Shown piece by piece: positions 34,636-42,796 of a DNA stretch of 46,276 bases; within the stretch, counting starts at the first letter, position 1, and each line of letters starts with the position of its first letter. The notes beneath the pieces were generated by a model. The model searched no databases and was not told the DNA's origin. It saw only the letters and a program-made list of their open reading frames with translations. Made by a program: the position numbers and the translations under genes. The DNA comes from DRQF01 sp964559135 (GTDB taxonomy: Bacteria; Planctomycetota; GCA-002687715; DRQF01), in the NCBI GenBank assembly GCA_964559135.1, contig CAZLGG010000022.1, forward strand, positions 1 through 46,276, written 5' to 3'.

Positions 34636-35708
34636 GCTGTTCTGTCCTCCGAAGCCTCGACCCGAGCCGCGGCCCGGATCGCCGGACTGTCCAACACTCG
34701 GCCGCGCACCGACCGGAACGTGCGAGAAAAATGGAGGCCGGCCGGAGGAGGCGACCTCCGTGGAACCTCTCCCCCCAGGGCCAAACGAACGGCGTCCGTC
34801 ACGATGGGCAACCCCAGATGGGCGGCAAAGGAGATCCACGCGGGGAATCGCCCGTTGATCTCGATGAGATGGAAGTCCTCGCGGCCCGCATCCTGCAGGA
34901 ACTCGACCTCGAAGGGTCCCACCCATTTCAATTCTTCAAGGAGACGGCGCCCCAGATCCATCACGAGCGGATGGTCGACGGTCACGCCCGCAACCGCTTT
35001 GCCCAAATCCGTGGTGCGCACCTTCTTGACGATGAAGGCGCCGTGCGGGATACCCGGCCGACCGCACACTCCGGTCATCAGGTATTCGGTGCCGGCAAGA
35101 GGCTGTTGAATCAGAACCGGATACCCCCACCGCCGTGCCATCACGCGAAACAGATAGTCCGCCTCCTCTCGATCATGAGCCTTGCGGCAGTCGGCGAGGG
35201 CCCCCTTGATGAAAACCGGGTATCTCCAGCCGGCCAGAGGATGGATTTGATCCGCGTCATAGAGCACGGCGGTTCTGGGTGTGGAGACCCCAGCCCTCCT
35301 CGCAAGCTCGGAAAGATTCCACTTGAACCGCGACTTCACGGCCTTCTCCGAAGGCATGAGGGCGTGCAGCCCCACCGCGCGCAGTCTGGGCGCCAGCCGG
35401 GCCAGCGTGGGGACGTCGGAATCCAGGCACGGGAGGATCACGTCAATCCCGACGCGCCGACGAAGCTCGAGCAACCGGCGCAACCACATGGCCTCGTCGT
35501 CGCCCGGCCAGGGGGTCAGGTGGACCTCGTCAAAGAGATCGTCCATCCAACCGCCGGTCACCATCGTGTCGTAGACGAGCCCCACGATGCGTCCCTTGAA
35601 CTCCGGATCGCTCCTGAGCGCCAGAGCGACCTCGGCGCCGGGATGGGGATTGGCTCCCGCATCCAGCCCCGTCACGGCCACGACGGTGTTTTCACAAATG
35701 AGAGACAT
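34632..35708 (-). CDS. ATP-grasp ligase
   Basis: A 358-residue protein with the ATP-grasp fold, which joins a carboxylate to an amine, thiol or other nucleophile through an acyl-phosphate. The N-terminal part is a pre-ATP-grasp Rossmann-like domain (VAVTGLDAGANPHPGAEVA). The ATP-binding region shows RFKWNLSELARRAGVSTPRT, YPVFIKGALADCRKAHDREE and VLIQQPLAGTEYLMTGV. The metal site is FHLIEINGRFPAW, with the family Glu-x-Asn. It resembles the carbamoyl-phosphate-synthase-type group. It starts 17 bases inside the end of the PqqD-like gene. The neighbour suggests a peptide substrate, but the acceptor is unknown. Confidence 0.88.
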   Translation of the reverse strand: MSLICENTVVAVTGLDAGANPHPGAEVALALRSDPEFKGRIVGLVYDTMVTGGWMDDLFDEVHLTPWPGDDEAMWLRRLLELRRRVGIDVILPCLDSDVPTLARLAPRLRAVGLHALMPSEKAVKSRFKWNLSELARRAGVSTPRTAVLYDADQIHPLAGWRYPVFIKGALADCRKAHDREEADYLFRVMARRWGYPVLIQQPLAGTEYLMTGVCGRPGIPHGAFIVKKVRTTDLGKAVAGVTVDHPLVMDLGRRLLEELKWVGPFEVEFLQDAGREDFHLIEINGRFPAWISFAAHLGLPIVTDAVRLALGGEVPRRSPPPAGLHFSRTFRSVRGRVLDSPAIRAAARVEASEDRTA

Positions 35709-35979
35709 CGATCAGGTCTTCCCTTGCAAAGTCGAGGAGGACGCGATGGAGGTCCGACTCCAATCGGTCGCGATCCTCGCCGGGGTAGGCAGTCTCCAAA
35801 CTCTCCAGAATCCCTTCGCGGGTCGTGCCGGACCTCAGGGCGTCGAACACGATCTTCCCCGCCGCGTTGAGGAGAAAAATCCGACCGCTCGTCGGATCGA
35901 GGGCCAGGGTTTTCCCGTTCTCGTCCCGTATCTCCAGGTCCTTTTTCAAACGGAGGCGGGACCGAGGCGTGTCGTTCAT
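35692..35979 (-). CDS. PqqD-family (RRE) protein
   Basis: A 95-residue protein of the PqqD family, a winged-helix peptide-binding fold called the RiPP recognition element. Visible features: RLRLKKDLEIRDENGKTLALDP, the hydrophobic strand GRIFLLNAAGKIVFDAL and a C-terminal helical half (LHRVLLDFAREDLIDV). ATG at 35979 overlaps the upstream stop by 4 bases (ATGA) and has GGAG 9 bases ahead. Stand-alone PqqD proteins usually present a precursor peptide to a modifying enzyme; the adjacent ATP-grasp gene would be that enzyme. No radical-SAM partner and no precursor peptide gene were found nearby. Confidence 0.8.
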   Translation of the reverse strand: MNDTPRSRLRLKKDLEIRDENGKTLALDPTSGRIFLLNAAGKIVFDALRSGTTREGILESLETAYPGEDRDRLESDLHRVLLDFAREDLIDVSHL

Positions 35980-37634
35980 GATCGGGTCTCCAACTTGCGG
36001 TCGAGAGCGCGAAAAGCTGCTTGGATGAGCGGGTCGTCGGGGCAACGTCTCAGGATTTTTCTCATTTGGACGAGTGTACGGCGCGAGGGTCGCGCCAGAT
36101 ACCCTGCGCACCGCCCCCACGAATCTCGGGGAGGCCGTCCGCGGGGGCGAAGACCTGCCAGACGCGCCGCGAGATGTCCGCGGCCCGTCGTCGCCTCCGC
36201 CGTCGGAACGATTTCCTCTCGGCACGCGCGAGCCGACGCGCCCACCAAGTTCTCGAGGCGGGCCAAAGCCTCTTGCACGGCACCCGAACGGGCCAGCCGC
36301 CGGGCCTGCGCGACGAGCACCGCTTCGCGGGCGATCGCACCCTCCCCGTCGGCCGCGGGAGGCGCCGCATCATCGAAAGCGAGCAGCGGGCGGCGCGCCC
36401 TGCGTCGTGCCAGGTCGGCACGGCGATGGAGAGCGTCCGGCTCTCCGGCGGCCGCGCCCCGCGTCCAGGCATCGAGAGCGCCTTCCTCGTCGCCCGTGAG
36501 GAGGCGAGCCTCTCCTTCGGCCAGGGCGCGCTCAGGGTCGGGAAGGCTCTTTGCCTCCGCGAGCGCTCGCTGGGCATCCTTCAGACGAAGCGCCGCGCGC
36601 AAGCGAGCCCGCACAAGGGGCATGGTGGCCCCCTCCAAAGCGAGGACTTCGTCCATGCGATCCTGTTCGAGGAGCAGACTCGCCTCGAGATCACGGGAAC
36701 CCGCCCGACGGGCCGCATCGAGCGCCAGAGCTTCTCGGCCGTCTCGACGGGCCGCTCGAGCCAGGTCCTCGGCCAACCCCCGGAACACTTCATCGTGCAG
36801 GACGAGTTCCGCCAAGTCGTCGAGAGAGCGGTGCGTTGCACGACCGAGAGCGTCGCGGAAGCGATCCAGGGCGAGCGTGTCCGCGCCGCGCCGCCATGCG
36901 CACCAGGCAGCCCCCCAAAGGACCTCCGGGTCCTGGGGTCCGAGATGCCGCGCCGCCCGAAACGCTCGCTCCGCGGGCTCCCATCGGCCGAGTTCGTAGT
37001 GACACCAACCGATGAAAGCGAGGGGCGACGAGGCGAGACGATTGCGATGCGCGGCTTGGGCCAGGCGCACGCGGGCCTCCTCCTCCCTGCCAAGGTCACG
37101 CAGGGCCAGACCGGCACCGAAGAGGGGCTCGAAGGCCTTCGCATCGACACGATGGGCCCGGAGGAAAGCCGCCAAGGCGATGGCGGGCCGACCGAGGTCA
37201 CGCTCCGCCCAACCGATACCGACGAGAACCCGGGGGAGGCCATCCAGCGGCACCCGCTCTCCAATCTCCGACATCGCCGCGAGAAATGCCGTGCGTGCGG
37301 ATTCCGGGTCCTTGTCCGCCAGGTATGCAAAACCTCGTTGGACCGGCGCCCACCGTCGACGGGTGCACAGAGCGGCCTCGCGCTTCAATCCCTCGTCGCT
37401 CGGGAAACGGGCTTGCGCCAGGACAAGAGTCTCGGATGCCTTGGCGAATCGATCCTCCTTCATGAGAAAGCGAGCCAAGGCTCGTGCCGCCAGGGGCGAC
37501 CGCTGGGACTTCATTTCGAGTTCCCGTTCGAGAACGGCCCCGCCACCCTCGACGGCCTCGGGCAGGAGGGTCGCCAAAGGGCGACCTCGCCCCAGCCACG
37601 GCCTTCGCCAGATCTCTTTCCAGTCTCGGGACAC
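35976..37634 (-). CDS. Cytoplasmic TPR-repeat protein
   Basis: A 552-residue helical-repeat protein with many TPR-like motifs (IGWAERDLGRPAIALAAFLR, WCHYELGRWEPAERAFRAAR), no signal peptide and no membrane segment. GTG at 37634 is preceded by a G-rich stretch that could serve as a ribosome site. About residues 380-420 are arginine- and alanine-rich. It is the first gene of the overlapping operon and ends inside the PqqD-like start. Together with the secreted TPR protein it brackets the ligase genes, with one TPR array probably in the cytoplasm and one outside. Function unknown. Confidence 0.75.
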   Translation of the reverse strand: MSRDWKEIWRRPWLGRGRPLATLLPEAVEGGGAVLERELEMKSQRSPLAARALARFLMKEDRFAKASETLVLAQARFPSDEGLKREAALCTRRRWAPVQRGFAYLADKDPESARTAFLAAMSEIGERVPLDGLPRVLVGIGWAERDLGRPAIALAAFLRAHRVDAKAFEPLFGAGLALRDLGREEEARVRLAQAAHRNRLASSPLAFIGWCHYELGRWEPAERAFRAARHLGPQDPEVLWGAAWCAWRRGADTLALDRFRDALGRATHRSLDDLAELVLHDEVFRGLAEDLARAARRDGREALALDAARRAGSRDLEASLLLEQDRMDEVLALEGATMPLVRARLRAALRLKDAQRALAEAKSLPDPERALAEGEARLLTGDEEGALDAWTRGAAAGEPDALHRRADLARRRARRPLLAFDDAAPPAADGEGAIAREAVLVAQARRLARSGAVQEALARLENLVGASARACREEIVPTAEATTGRGHLAARLAGLRPRGRPPRDSWGRCAGYLARPSRRTLVQMRKILRRCPDDPLIQAAFRALDRKLETRS

Positions 37635-37726
37635 TTCCCCACCCCCTTGCTCGTTGCGTCGTCTCCCCGTCGCGAGGAAGCATTGTCATCCTTGAACCCC
37701 TGCGCGACCAGATGGTTCCGATCTGA

Positions 37727-38749
37727 TCATTCACGAGGGTCGTAACGTCGAGCGGAAAAGCTCAGAAGTTCCACCGATGGGGCGATGTGATCGGGCTGAG
37801 CGGGTTCCTCTCGGAACAGGTCGGTGCTGAGATACTTCTTGTTGCTGTCGGCAAACACCGTCGCCACGACGGCGCCGTCACCTTGCTCGCGGGCGACCTG
37901 CAGGGCCCCCAGGAAATTCGCTCCGGAAGAAATGCCGAGACCGAGGCCCAGAACGGAGGAGAGTTTCTGCGCCATGAGAATGGCATCTCCGTCATCCACA
38001 TCCACGATGTGGTCCAGTTCGTCCAGGCGGAGGAGGTCCGGGATGAACTCGTCGCTGATCCCTTGGATGCGATGGGCCCCCACGCGATGCCCTGTCCTCA
38101 GTGTGGGAGAGTTGCTGGGCTCCAGAGGATGAACGGCCGCGCCGATCGTCCGAAACACATCCGCCACTCCCATGACGGTTCCGCCGGTGCCGACCCCCGC
38201 CACGAATCCCGTGGGACGAAGCCCCTGATCTTCCAGCTCCCGAATGATCTCGGGCCCAGTCCCTTGCGAATGCGCCCGTGCGTTGGCCGGATTCTCGAAC
38301 TGGCTCGGCAAGAAGACACGGGGATCGGAGACTCCATCCTCACGGGCCCTCTGAATGCTTCCCCCAAAGCCTCCTTCATCCTTGCTGATGTCGACGACGT
38401 CGGCGCCGAACGACGCCATCAACTGCTTGCGTTCGCGACTCATCCAGTCCGGCATGTAGATGCGGACGGCCAACCCGAGGGCACGCCCCAGGGACGCGAA
38501 GGCGATGCCCGTGTTGCCGCTGGTCGCCTCCACGATGATGGAGCTTTCGTCGACCTCGCCCGACGCGACGGCTTCATCGAGGATTTGGAGGGCCATGCGA
38601 TCCTTGACGCTTCCCGTGGGATTCAGGGTCTCCAGCTTCGCGTGAATCGTATAAGTCCGCCCTTCCCAAAGGCATCGAATTCCCAGCAGGGGGGTATTGC
38701 CCACGAGAGCCTTCAAGGCGCGGCACCGCGCTCGCAAGTCGTCGCTCAT
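37727..38749 (-). CDS. Cysteine-synthase-like PLP enzyme (CysK/CBS family)
   Basis: A fold-II PLP enzyme of 340 residues. The PLP lysine is Lys49 in PTGSVKDRM; the substrate loop TSGNTG, the phosphate-binding GVGTGGTVMG and GISSGANF are all present. Such enzymes make cysteine from O-acetylserine and sulfide, but relatives make cystathionine, S-sulfocysteine or other beta-substituted alanines. GGAG is 8 bases before the ATG. It is on the same strand as the seven-gene operon but separated from its first gene by 92 bases, so a common transcript is possible, not certain. It is divergent from the tryptophanase gene, with only 57 bases between. Confidence 0.9.
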   Translation of the reverse strand: MSDDLRARCRALKALVGNTPLLGIRCLWEGRTYTIHAKLETLNPTGSVKDRMALQILDEAVASGEVDESSIIVEATSGNTGIAFASLGRALGLAVRIYMPDWMSRERKQLMASFGADVVDISKDEGGFGGSIQRAREDGVSDPRVFLPSQFENPANARAHSQGTGPEIIRELEDQGLRPTGFVAGVGTGGTVMGVADVFRTIGAAVHPLEPSNSPTLRTGHRVGAHRIQGISDEFIPDLLRLDELDHIVDVDDGDAILMAQKLSSVLGLGLGISSGANFLGALQVAREQGDGAVVATVFADSNKKYLSTDLFREEPAQPDHIAPSVELLSFSARRYDPRE

Positions 38750-38806
38750 GATTCATCTCCAGGATGGCCCGCCAGTTGCAAAGGACGTGCCTCGAGGAGT
38801 CACCCC

Positions 38807-40204
38807 ATGAAATTCAAGACGATCATCGAGCCTTTCAAGATCTACGCCACCCAGTCGATCCCTCTCCTGACGCCCGAGGAGCGGGCGAAGGCGCTCGTCG
38901 ACGCGGGTTACAACCTCTTTGGGCTGGACGCGGACCGGGTGACGATCGATCTGCTCACGGATTCCGGTACCGGCGCCATGTCGTCCCGCCAGTGGGCGGC
39001 CATGATGGATGCCGACGAATCCTATGCGGGGAGTCGTTCTTTCCACGATTTTGCGGACTGCGTCCGAGACATCACCGGGTTCTCGGAGATCATCCCCACC
39101 CACCAGGGTCGCGCCGCGGAGAAGATCCTTTTCGCGACACTCTTGAAGCCCGGAGACATCGTGCCGAACAACACCCATTTCGACACGACCCGCGCCAACA
39201 TCGAATACCAGGGCGCCGTCGCCGTGGATCTCGTCCGCAAGGAGGGCCTCGATCCGGCCACCGAAGCGCCCTTCAAGGGCGACATGGATCTCGATGCTCT
39301 GAAAGCCTGCATCGCGGAGCACGGCAGGGAGACCATCCCGTTGGTGATGATGACCATCACCAACAACTCCGGAGGCGGTCAACCGGTCAGCCTGGAGAAC
39401 CTTCGAGGCGTGTCCGCCATCTGCCGCGCGTCGGGGATTCCTTTTTTCCTCGACGCCTGTCGATTCGCCGAGAATGCGTGGTTCATCCGCGAAAGAGAAG
39501 ATGGGCAGGGCCGGCGATCCCCCAAGGAGATCGCCCAGGAATTCTTTGCCCTGGCTGACGGCTGCACGATGTCGGCCAAGAAGGACGGGCTTGCGAACAT
39601 GGGCGGCTTTTTGGCCATGAACGACGAGGATCTGGCACGCCGATGCCGCAATCTTCTGATTCTCACCGAGGGCTTTCCCACCTACGGAGGCCTGGCTGGC
39701 CGCGATCTCGCCGCCGTGGCCCAGGGTTTGAAAGAGGTTCTGGACGAGGAATATCTCCGCTACCGCATCGGAGCGACCGCTTACGTGGGGAACTCGCTCA
39801 CCGAGGCGGGCGTCCCCATCGTGCGGCCTCCCGGAGGACATGCCGTCTACATCGATGCGAAGGCCCTCCTTCCCCATATCCCACCTCATCAGTATCCCGC
39901 CCAAGCCCTGGCGGCGGAGTTGTACCTGAGCGGAGGGGTTCGGGGCTGCGAAATCGGGTCCGTGATGTTCGGGAAGAAATCGGCGGACGGTGGGGAGATT
40001 CCTGCTCCCATGGAGTTGGTTCGTCTCGCCATTCCCCGGCGCACCTACACCCAGTCCCACATGGACTACGTGATCGAGGTGATCTTGGATGTGGTGAAGC
40101 GCGCCGACACCCTCCGAGGACTCAGAATCGTCGAGGAGGCGCCCTGGCTGAGGCACTTCACAGCACGGTTCGAACCCACGCGCCCAGCAAGCACCCGGGT
40201 CTGA
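38807..40204 (+). CDS. tnaA: Tryptophanase (tryptophan indole-lyase)
   Basis: A 465-residue PLP beta-eliminating lyase that splits tryptophan to indole, pyruvate and ammonia. The PLP lysine is Lys259 in MSAKKDGLANMGG. Matching blocks include IDLLTDSGTGAMS, IPTHQGRAAEKI and EGFPTYGGLAGRD. Tyrosine phenol-lyase is the near relative. Here the C-terminal motif reads GCEIGSVMFG with Ile383 where tyrosine phenol-lyase has its substrate-binding arginine, and PHIPPHQYPAQALAAELY resembles tryptophanase, so tryptophanase is preferred. GAGGAG precedes the ATG. The gap to the divergent cysteine-synthase-like gene is too short for a tnaC-type leader peptide. Confidence 0.85.
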   Translation: MKFKTIIEPFKIYATQSIPLLTPEERAKALVDAGYNLFGLDADRVTIDLLTDSGTGAMSSRQWAAMMDADESYAGSRSFHDFADCVRDITGFSEIIPTHQGRAAEKILFATLLKPGDIVPNNTHFDTTRANIEYQGAVAVDLVRKEGLDPATEAPFKGDMDLDALKACIAEHGRETIPLVMMTITNNSGGGQPVSLENLRGVSAICRASGIPFFLDACRFAENAWFIREREDGQGRRSPKEIAQEFFALADGCTMSAKKDGLANMGGFLAMNDEDLARRCRNLLILTEGFPTYGGLAGRDLAAVAQGLKEVLDEEYLRYRIGATAYVGNSLTEAGVPIVRPPGGHAVYIDAKALLPHIPPHQYPAQALAAELYLSGGVRGCEIGSVMFGKKSADGGEIPAPMELVRLAIPRRTYTQSHMDYVIEVILDVVKRADTLRGLRIVEEAPWLRHFTARFEPTRPASTRV

Positions 40205-40265
40205 GTCTTCGCGGAGGATTCCCCCCCGGTCCGTCCGCCGCACCGGGAGAATTCCCCGATGGGCG

Positions 40266-40314
40266 AAAAAAAACCGGCGAGCCTCGAAGGCGTGGGGACC
40301 TCGAGGCTCACCGG
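40266..40314 (-). terminator. Hairpin with U-run on minus strand
   Basis: A 14-position stem with one mismatch (40274-40287 with 40301-40314), a 13-base loop and A8 at 40266-40273, which would be U8 on a minus-strand transcript. There is no minus-strand gene upstream of it. On the plus strand it lies 70 bases after tnaA without a following T-run. Confidence 0.55.
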
Positions 40315-40450
40315 AGTTCATGGGGCGGCGCTGGGCGTGTTGGCGCGACCACCCCGTCCTTCCAACCCAGCCAGGGCTTGCGATCGACAACCGAAGGGGG
40401 GCAACTCCCTGAGCGGATTCCTTCCCCAAAGCGGTCGAAAAAAAATCGAG

Positions 40451-40469
40451 ATTTTCCAATCCGGAAAAT
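40451..40469. promoter_or_regulatory. Inverted repeat, possible operator
   Basis: ATTTTCC and GGAAAAT, a 7-base perfect inverted repeat separated by 5 bases, in an AT-rich patch 41 bases before the cytochrome-domain gene start. The position suits an operator, but no regulator is known. Confidence 0.3.
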
Positions 40470-40495
40470 GAAGCTCAGCGTCCCGGAGGGGTCGC

Positions 40496-40501
40496 TATAC
40501 T
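40496..40501 (+). promoter_or_regulatory. Possible -10 box of a leaderless promoter
   Basis: TATACT lies 8 bases ahead of the ATG at 40510, so transcription would begin at or near the A of the start codon. No clear -35 box was found 17 bases upstream. Confidence 0.3.
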
Positions 40502-40509
40502 GCAACCCC

Positions 40510-42783
40510 ATGGCCTACCGCATTTTCCAACTCCTCGGGATCGTTCTTGCAGCCCATCTCAGCCGACCGCTTTCGGCCCAGAACCCCCGAGATTTCCTCG
40601 ATCGCTTCTGCGTGGATTGCCACGGGGACTTGGAGCCGGAAGCGGGCCTCGACGTGACGGCCCTGTCGTGGGACGCGCCCGGGCTGGACGACCTCGAGCG
40701 ATGGAGGGAGGCCCGCAACCGGGTGGCCCGGGGAGAGATGCCGCCCGCGGGCGAGACGTTTCCTTCTCCCGCGGAACGCAAGGCCTTCGCGGCTACCGTC
40801 GATGCCCTTCTCGCACGCGCCGCGGAAAAAGACCCCGCCGAGCCCGGCCGGGTCACGCTGAGGCGGCTTTCCCGTTTCGAGTACGACCGGACCACGAGAG
40901 ATCGTCTGGGCCTCGTCACCGAAAAATCGGCGGCCTTTCCCGCCGACAACCTGGGTTACGGATTCGACAACATGGGCGACGCCATGTCGTTCTCTTTGCT
41001 CCACATGGAGACCTACCTGGATGCGGCGGAGGATCTGGCTCGCCGAGCGATCTCCCTGGAGGACCCCAAACACCCCCCCGTTCGAAGAATCGAGGGCGAA
41101 GACATGTCCTCGAAACTCGAGGACGCCGTCGGCCAGGGAAACGTGGCGAGGCTCTACTCCCGTGGGACGGTATTCGCTTCGATTCTGCTCCCTCGCGACG
41201 GCGACTACATCATCACGGTGAGAGCCTTCGGCGACCAGGCGGGAGAAGATCCCGTTCGGATGGCTCTTTCCCTGGATCGAGATCGATTGCAAGTCTGGGA
41301 CGTGCCGGAGATCCGCCGGAGACCGGGAGAACGGGTCGCGCACGTCCGCCTCCCCGCGGGACGGCATCGTCTCGCCGTCACCTTCCTCAACGATTTCTAC
41401 GAACCGGACGCCGAGGACCCGTCTCAGAGGGATCGCAATCTCTACGTCGACTGGGTGGAGGTGAAGGGGCCCACGGATCCGATTCCGCTGCCGGCGGCCC
41501 ATCGACGCATCTTCGCTCCCGACCGTCCCAAACTGCCGACGCGACAGCGAGCGCGCAGGATTCTGCCTCCCCTTATCCTGGATCTCTGGCGCCGCCCGGC
41601 CCGCATCGGCGAAGTGCGCCGCTTCACTCGCTTCCTCGTCCGCGAGACGGACAAGGGGCGAAGTTTCCGACAGGCGATGAGGGAGGTGCTCACGGCGCTC
41701 CTGGTCTCGCCCCACTTTCTCTTTCGCGCCGAACCGGGAGGCAAAGGACGGACGCACAAGACCCTACCCGTGGACGACTATGCCCTCGCCAACCGCCTGT
41801 CTTACTTCCTGTGGAGCAGCCCGCCCGACGCGGCCCTCCTCGAGAGAGCAAGAAAGCGCCAATTGGGGCGTGGGGATGTCCTCCTCGCGGAGGCCCGTCG
41901 CATGCTGCGCGATGCTCGTTCCGAAGCGCTCGCTCGCGGATTCGCGGGGCAGTGGTTGGAGATCAGGAATCTCGAGGATGCGACCCCCGACCCCAAGTTC
42001 TTTCCTCGCTTCGACGATGCGCTCCGGCGTTCGATGGCTCGGGAAGTGGAACTGTTCTTCCGATTCATCCTGAAGGAGCGCCGCCCCCTGCGCGACCTCC
42101 TCATGAGTCGGACCACGTTTCTGAACGAGCGGCTCGCCCGTCACTACGGCGTGAAAGGCATCGAAGGCAGCCGCTTTCAGCCCCACGTATGGTCGGACGA
42201 TCGCCGACGTGGACTTCTCGGCAAGGCCGCCATCTTGACGCTCACGTCCCATGCCTCTCGGACCTCTCCGGTGAAACGGGGCAAATGGATTCTCGAAAAC
42301 CTCCTCGACGCCCCTCCACCGCCCCCACCCCCCGGAGTCGTGAGCCGCCTCGACGAATCCCAGGTGACCGACACGGCGAGTCTTCGAAAGCGCCTGGAAG
42401 CCCATCGCGCCCAGCCGGAATGTGCGTCATGCCACGAGCGCATGGACGGCCTCGGATTCGCTCTCGAGCATTTCGACGCCGTCGGCCGGTGGCGTGATCG
42501 CGACGGCAAGAACGCCATCGACGCTCGCGGCGAGCTCCCGGGGGGACGCGAGGTCGACGGCGCGGCCGAACTCGACGCCGTTCTCACCGAGCACGACGGT
42601 CTTCTGAGGAGTCTGCTCCACAAGCTCTTCCTGTACGGGGTGGGAAGGAAGGCCGGACGCGCCGACCGTGTTCGACTGGCGGCGGCCGCCGGCCGTCTCC
42701 CCGGCTTGGATACGACCTTGGAGGATGCCGTCCTCGCCATCGTCGGCCTGGACGCGTTTCGGTTCCGCACGACGGCGCCCTGA
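40510..42783 (+). CDS. Secreted DUF1587/1592/1588/1585 protein with c-type heme motifs
   Basis: A 757-residue exported protein of the type widespread in Planctomycetota and relatives. It has a signal peptide (QLLGIVLAAHLSRPLSA). A heme-binding motif CVDCH is near residue 37 (cytochrome-type domain, DUF1587 at about 110-170: LRRLSRFEYDRTTRDRLG). DUF1592 spans about 400-540 and DUF1588 about 550-650 with a second CxxCH (ECASCH), followed by DUF1585 near the C-terminus (LLHKLFLYGVGRKAG). A stretch of seven prolines marks a linker. The role is unknown; electron transfer or polysaccharide-linked oxidation has been proposed for the type. It is 13 bases ahead of a DUF1552 gene, the usual pairing. 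Confidence 0.88.
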   Translation: MAYRIFQLLGIVLAAHLSRPLSAQNPRDFLDRFCVDCHGDLEPEAGLDVTALSWDAPGLDDLERWREARNRVARGEMPPAGETFPSPAERKAFAATVDALLARAAEKDPAEPGRVTLRRLSRFEYDRTTRDRLGLVTEKSAAFPADNLGYGFDNMGDAMSFSLLHMETYLDAAEDLARRAISLEDPKHPPVRRIEGEDMSSKLEDAVGQGNVARLYSRGTVFASILLPRDGDYIITVRAFGDQAGEDPVRMALSLDRDRLQVWDVPEIRRRPGERVAHVRLPAGRHRLAVTFLNDFYEPDAEDPSQRDRNLYVDWVEVKGPTDPIPLPAAHRRIFAPDRPKLPTRQRARRILPPLILDLWRRPARIGEVRRFTRFLVRETDKGRSFRQAMREVLTALLVSPHFLFRAEPGGKGRTHKTLPVDDYALANRLSYFLWSSPPDAALLERARKRQLGRGDVLLAEARRMLRDARSEALARGFAGQWLEIRNLEDATPDPKFFPRFDDALRRSMAREVELFFRFILKERRPLRDLLMSRTTFLNERLARHYGVKGIEGSRFQPHVWSDDRRRGLLGKAAILTLTSHASRTSPVKRGKWILENLLDAPPPPPPPGVVSRLDESQVTDTASLRKRLEAHRAQPECASCHERMDGLGFALEHFDAVGRWRDRDGKNAIDARGELPGGREVDGAAELDAVLTEHDGLLRSLLHKLFLYGVGRKAGRADRVRLAAAAGRLPGLDTTLEDAVLAIVGLDAFRFRTTAP

Positions 42784-42796
42784 AAGGAAAACCACC

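Larger units (their letters stand above)
40205..40509. other. Intergenic region of 305 bp with hairpin, palindrome and -10 box
   Basis: There is no credible gene. It holds a strong hairpin next to an A8 run (40266-40314), a short inverted repeat (40451-40469) and a possible -10 element just before the next start codon. The centre (about 40320-40435) shows nothing recognisable. Confidence 0.5.

Noticed and set aside
34636..34926. N-terminal extension of the secreted TPR protein to 34926.
   Set aside because: ATG 34635 has GGAGG, overlaps the previous stop by 4 bases and starts a signal peptide; the extension overlaps the ATP-grasp gene.
31891..35109. A plus-strand frame of more than 1000 codons.
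   Set aside because: It lies opposite the TPR and other operon genes, whose minus-strand products have clear domains; the plus frame is arginine-, glycine- and proline-rich shadow sequence.
38750..38806. A tnaC-like leader peptide before tryptophanase.
   Set aside because: The gap is 57 bases and has no short frame with a tryptophan codon and start site.
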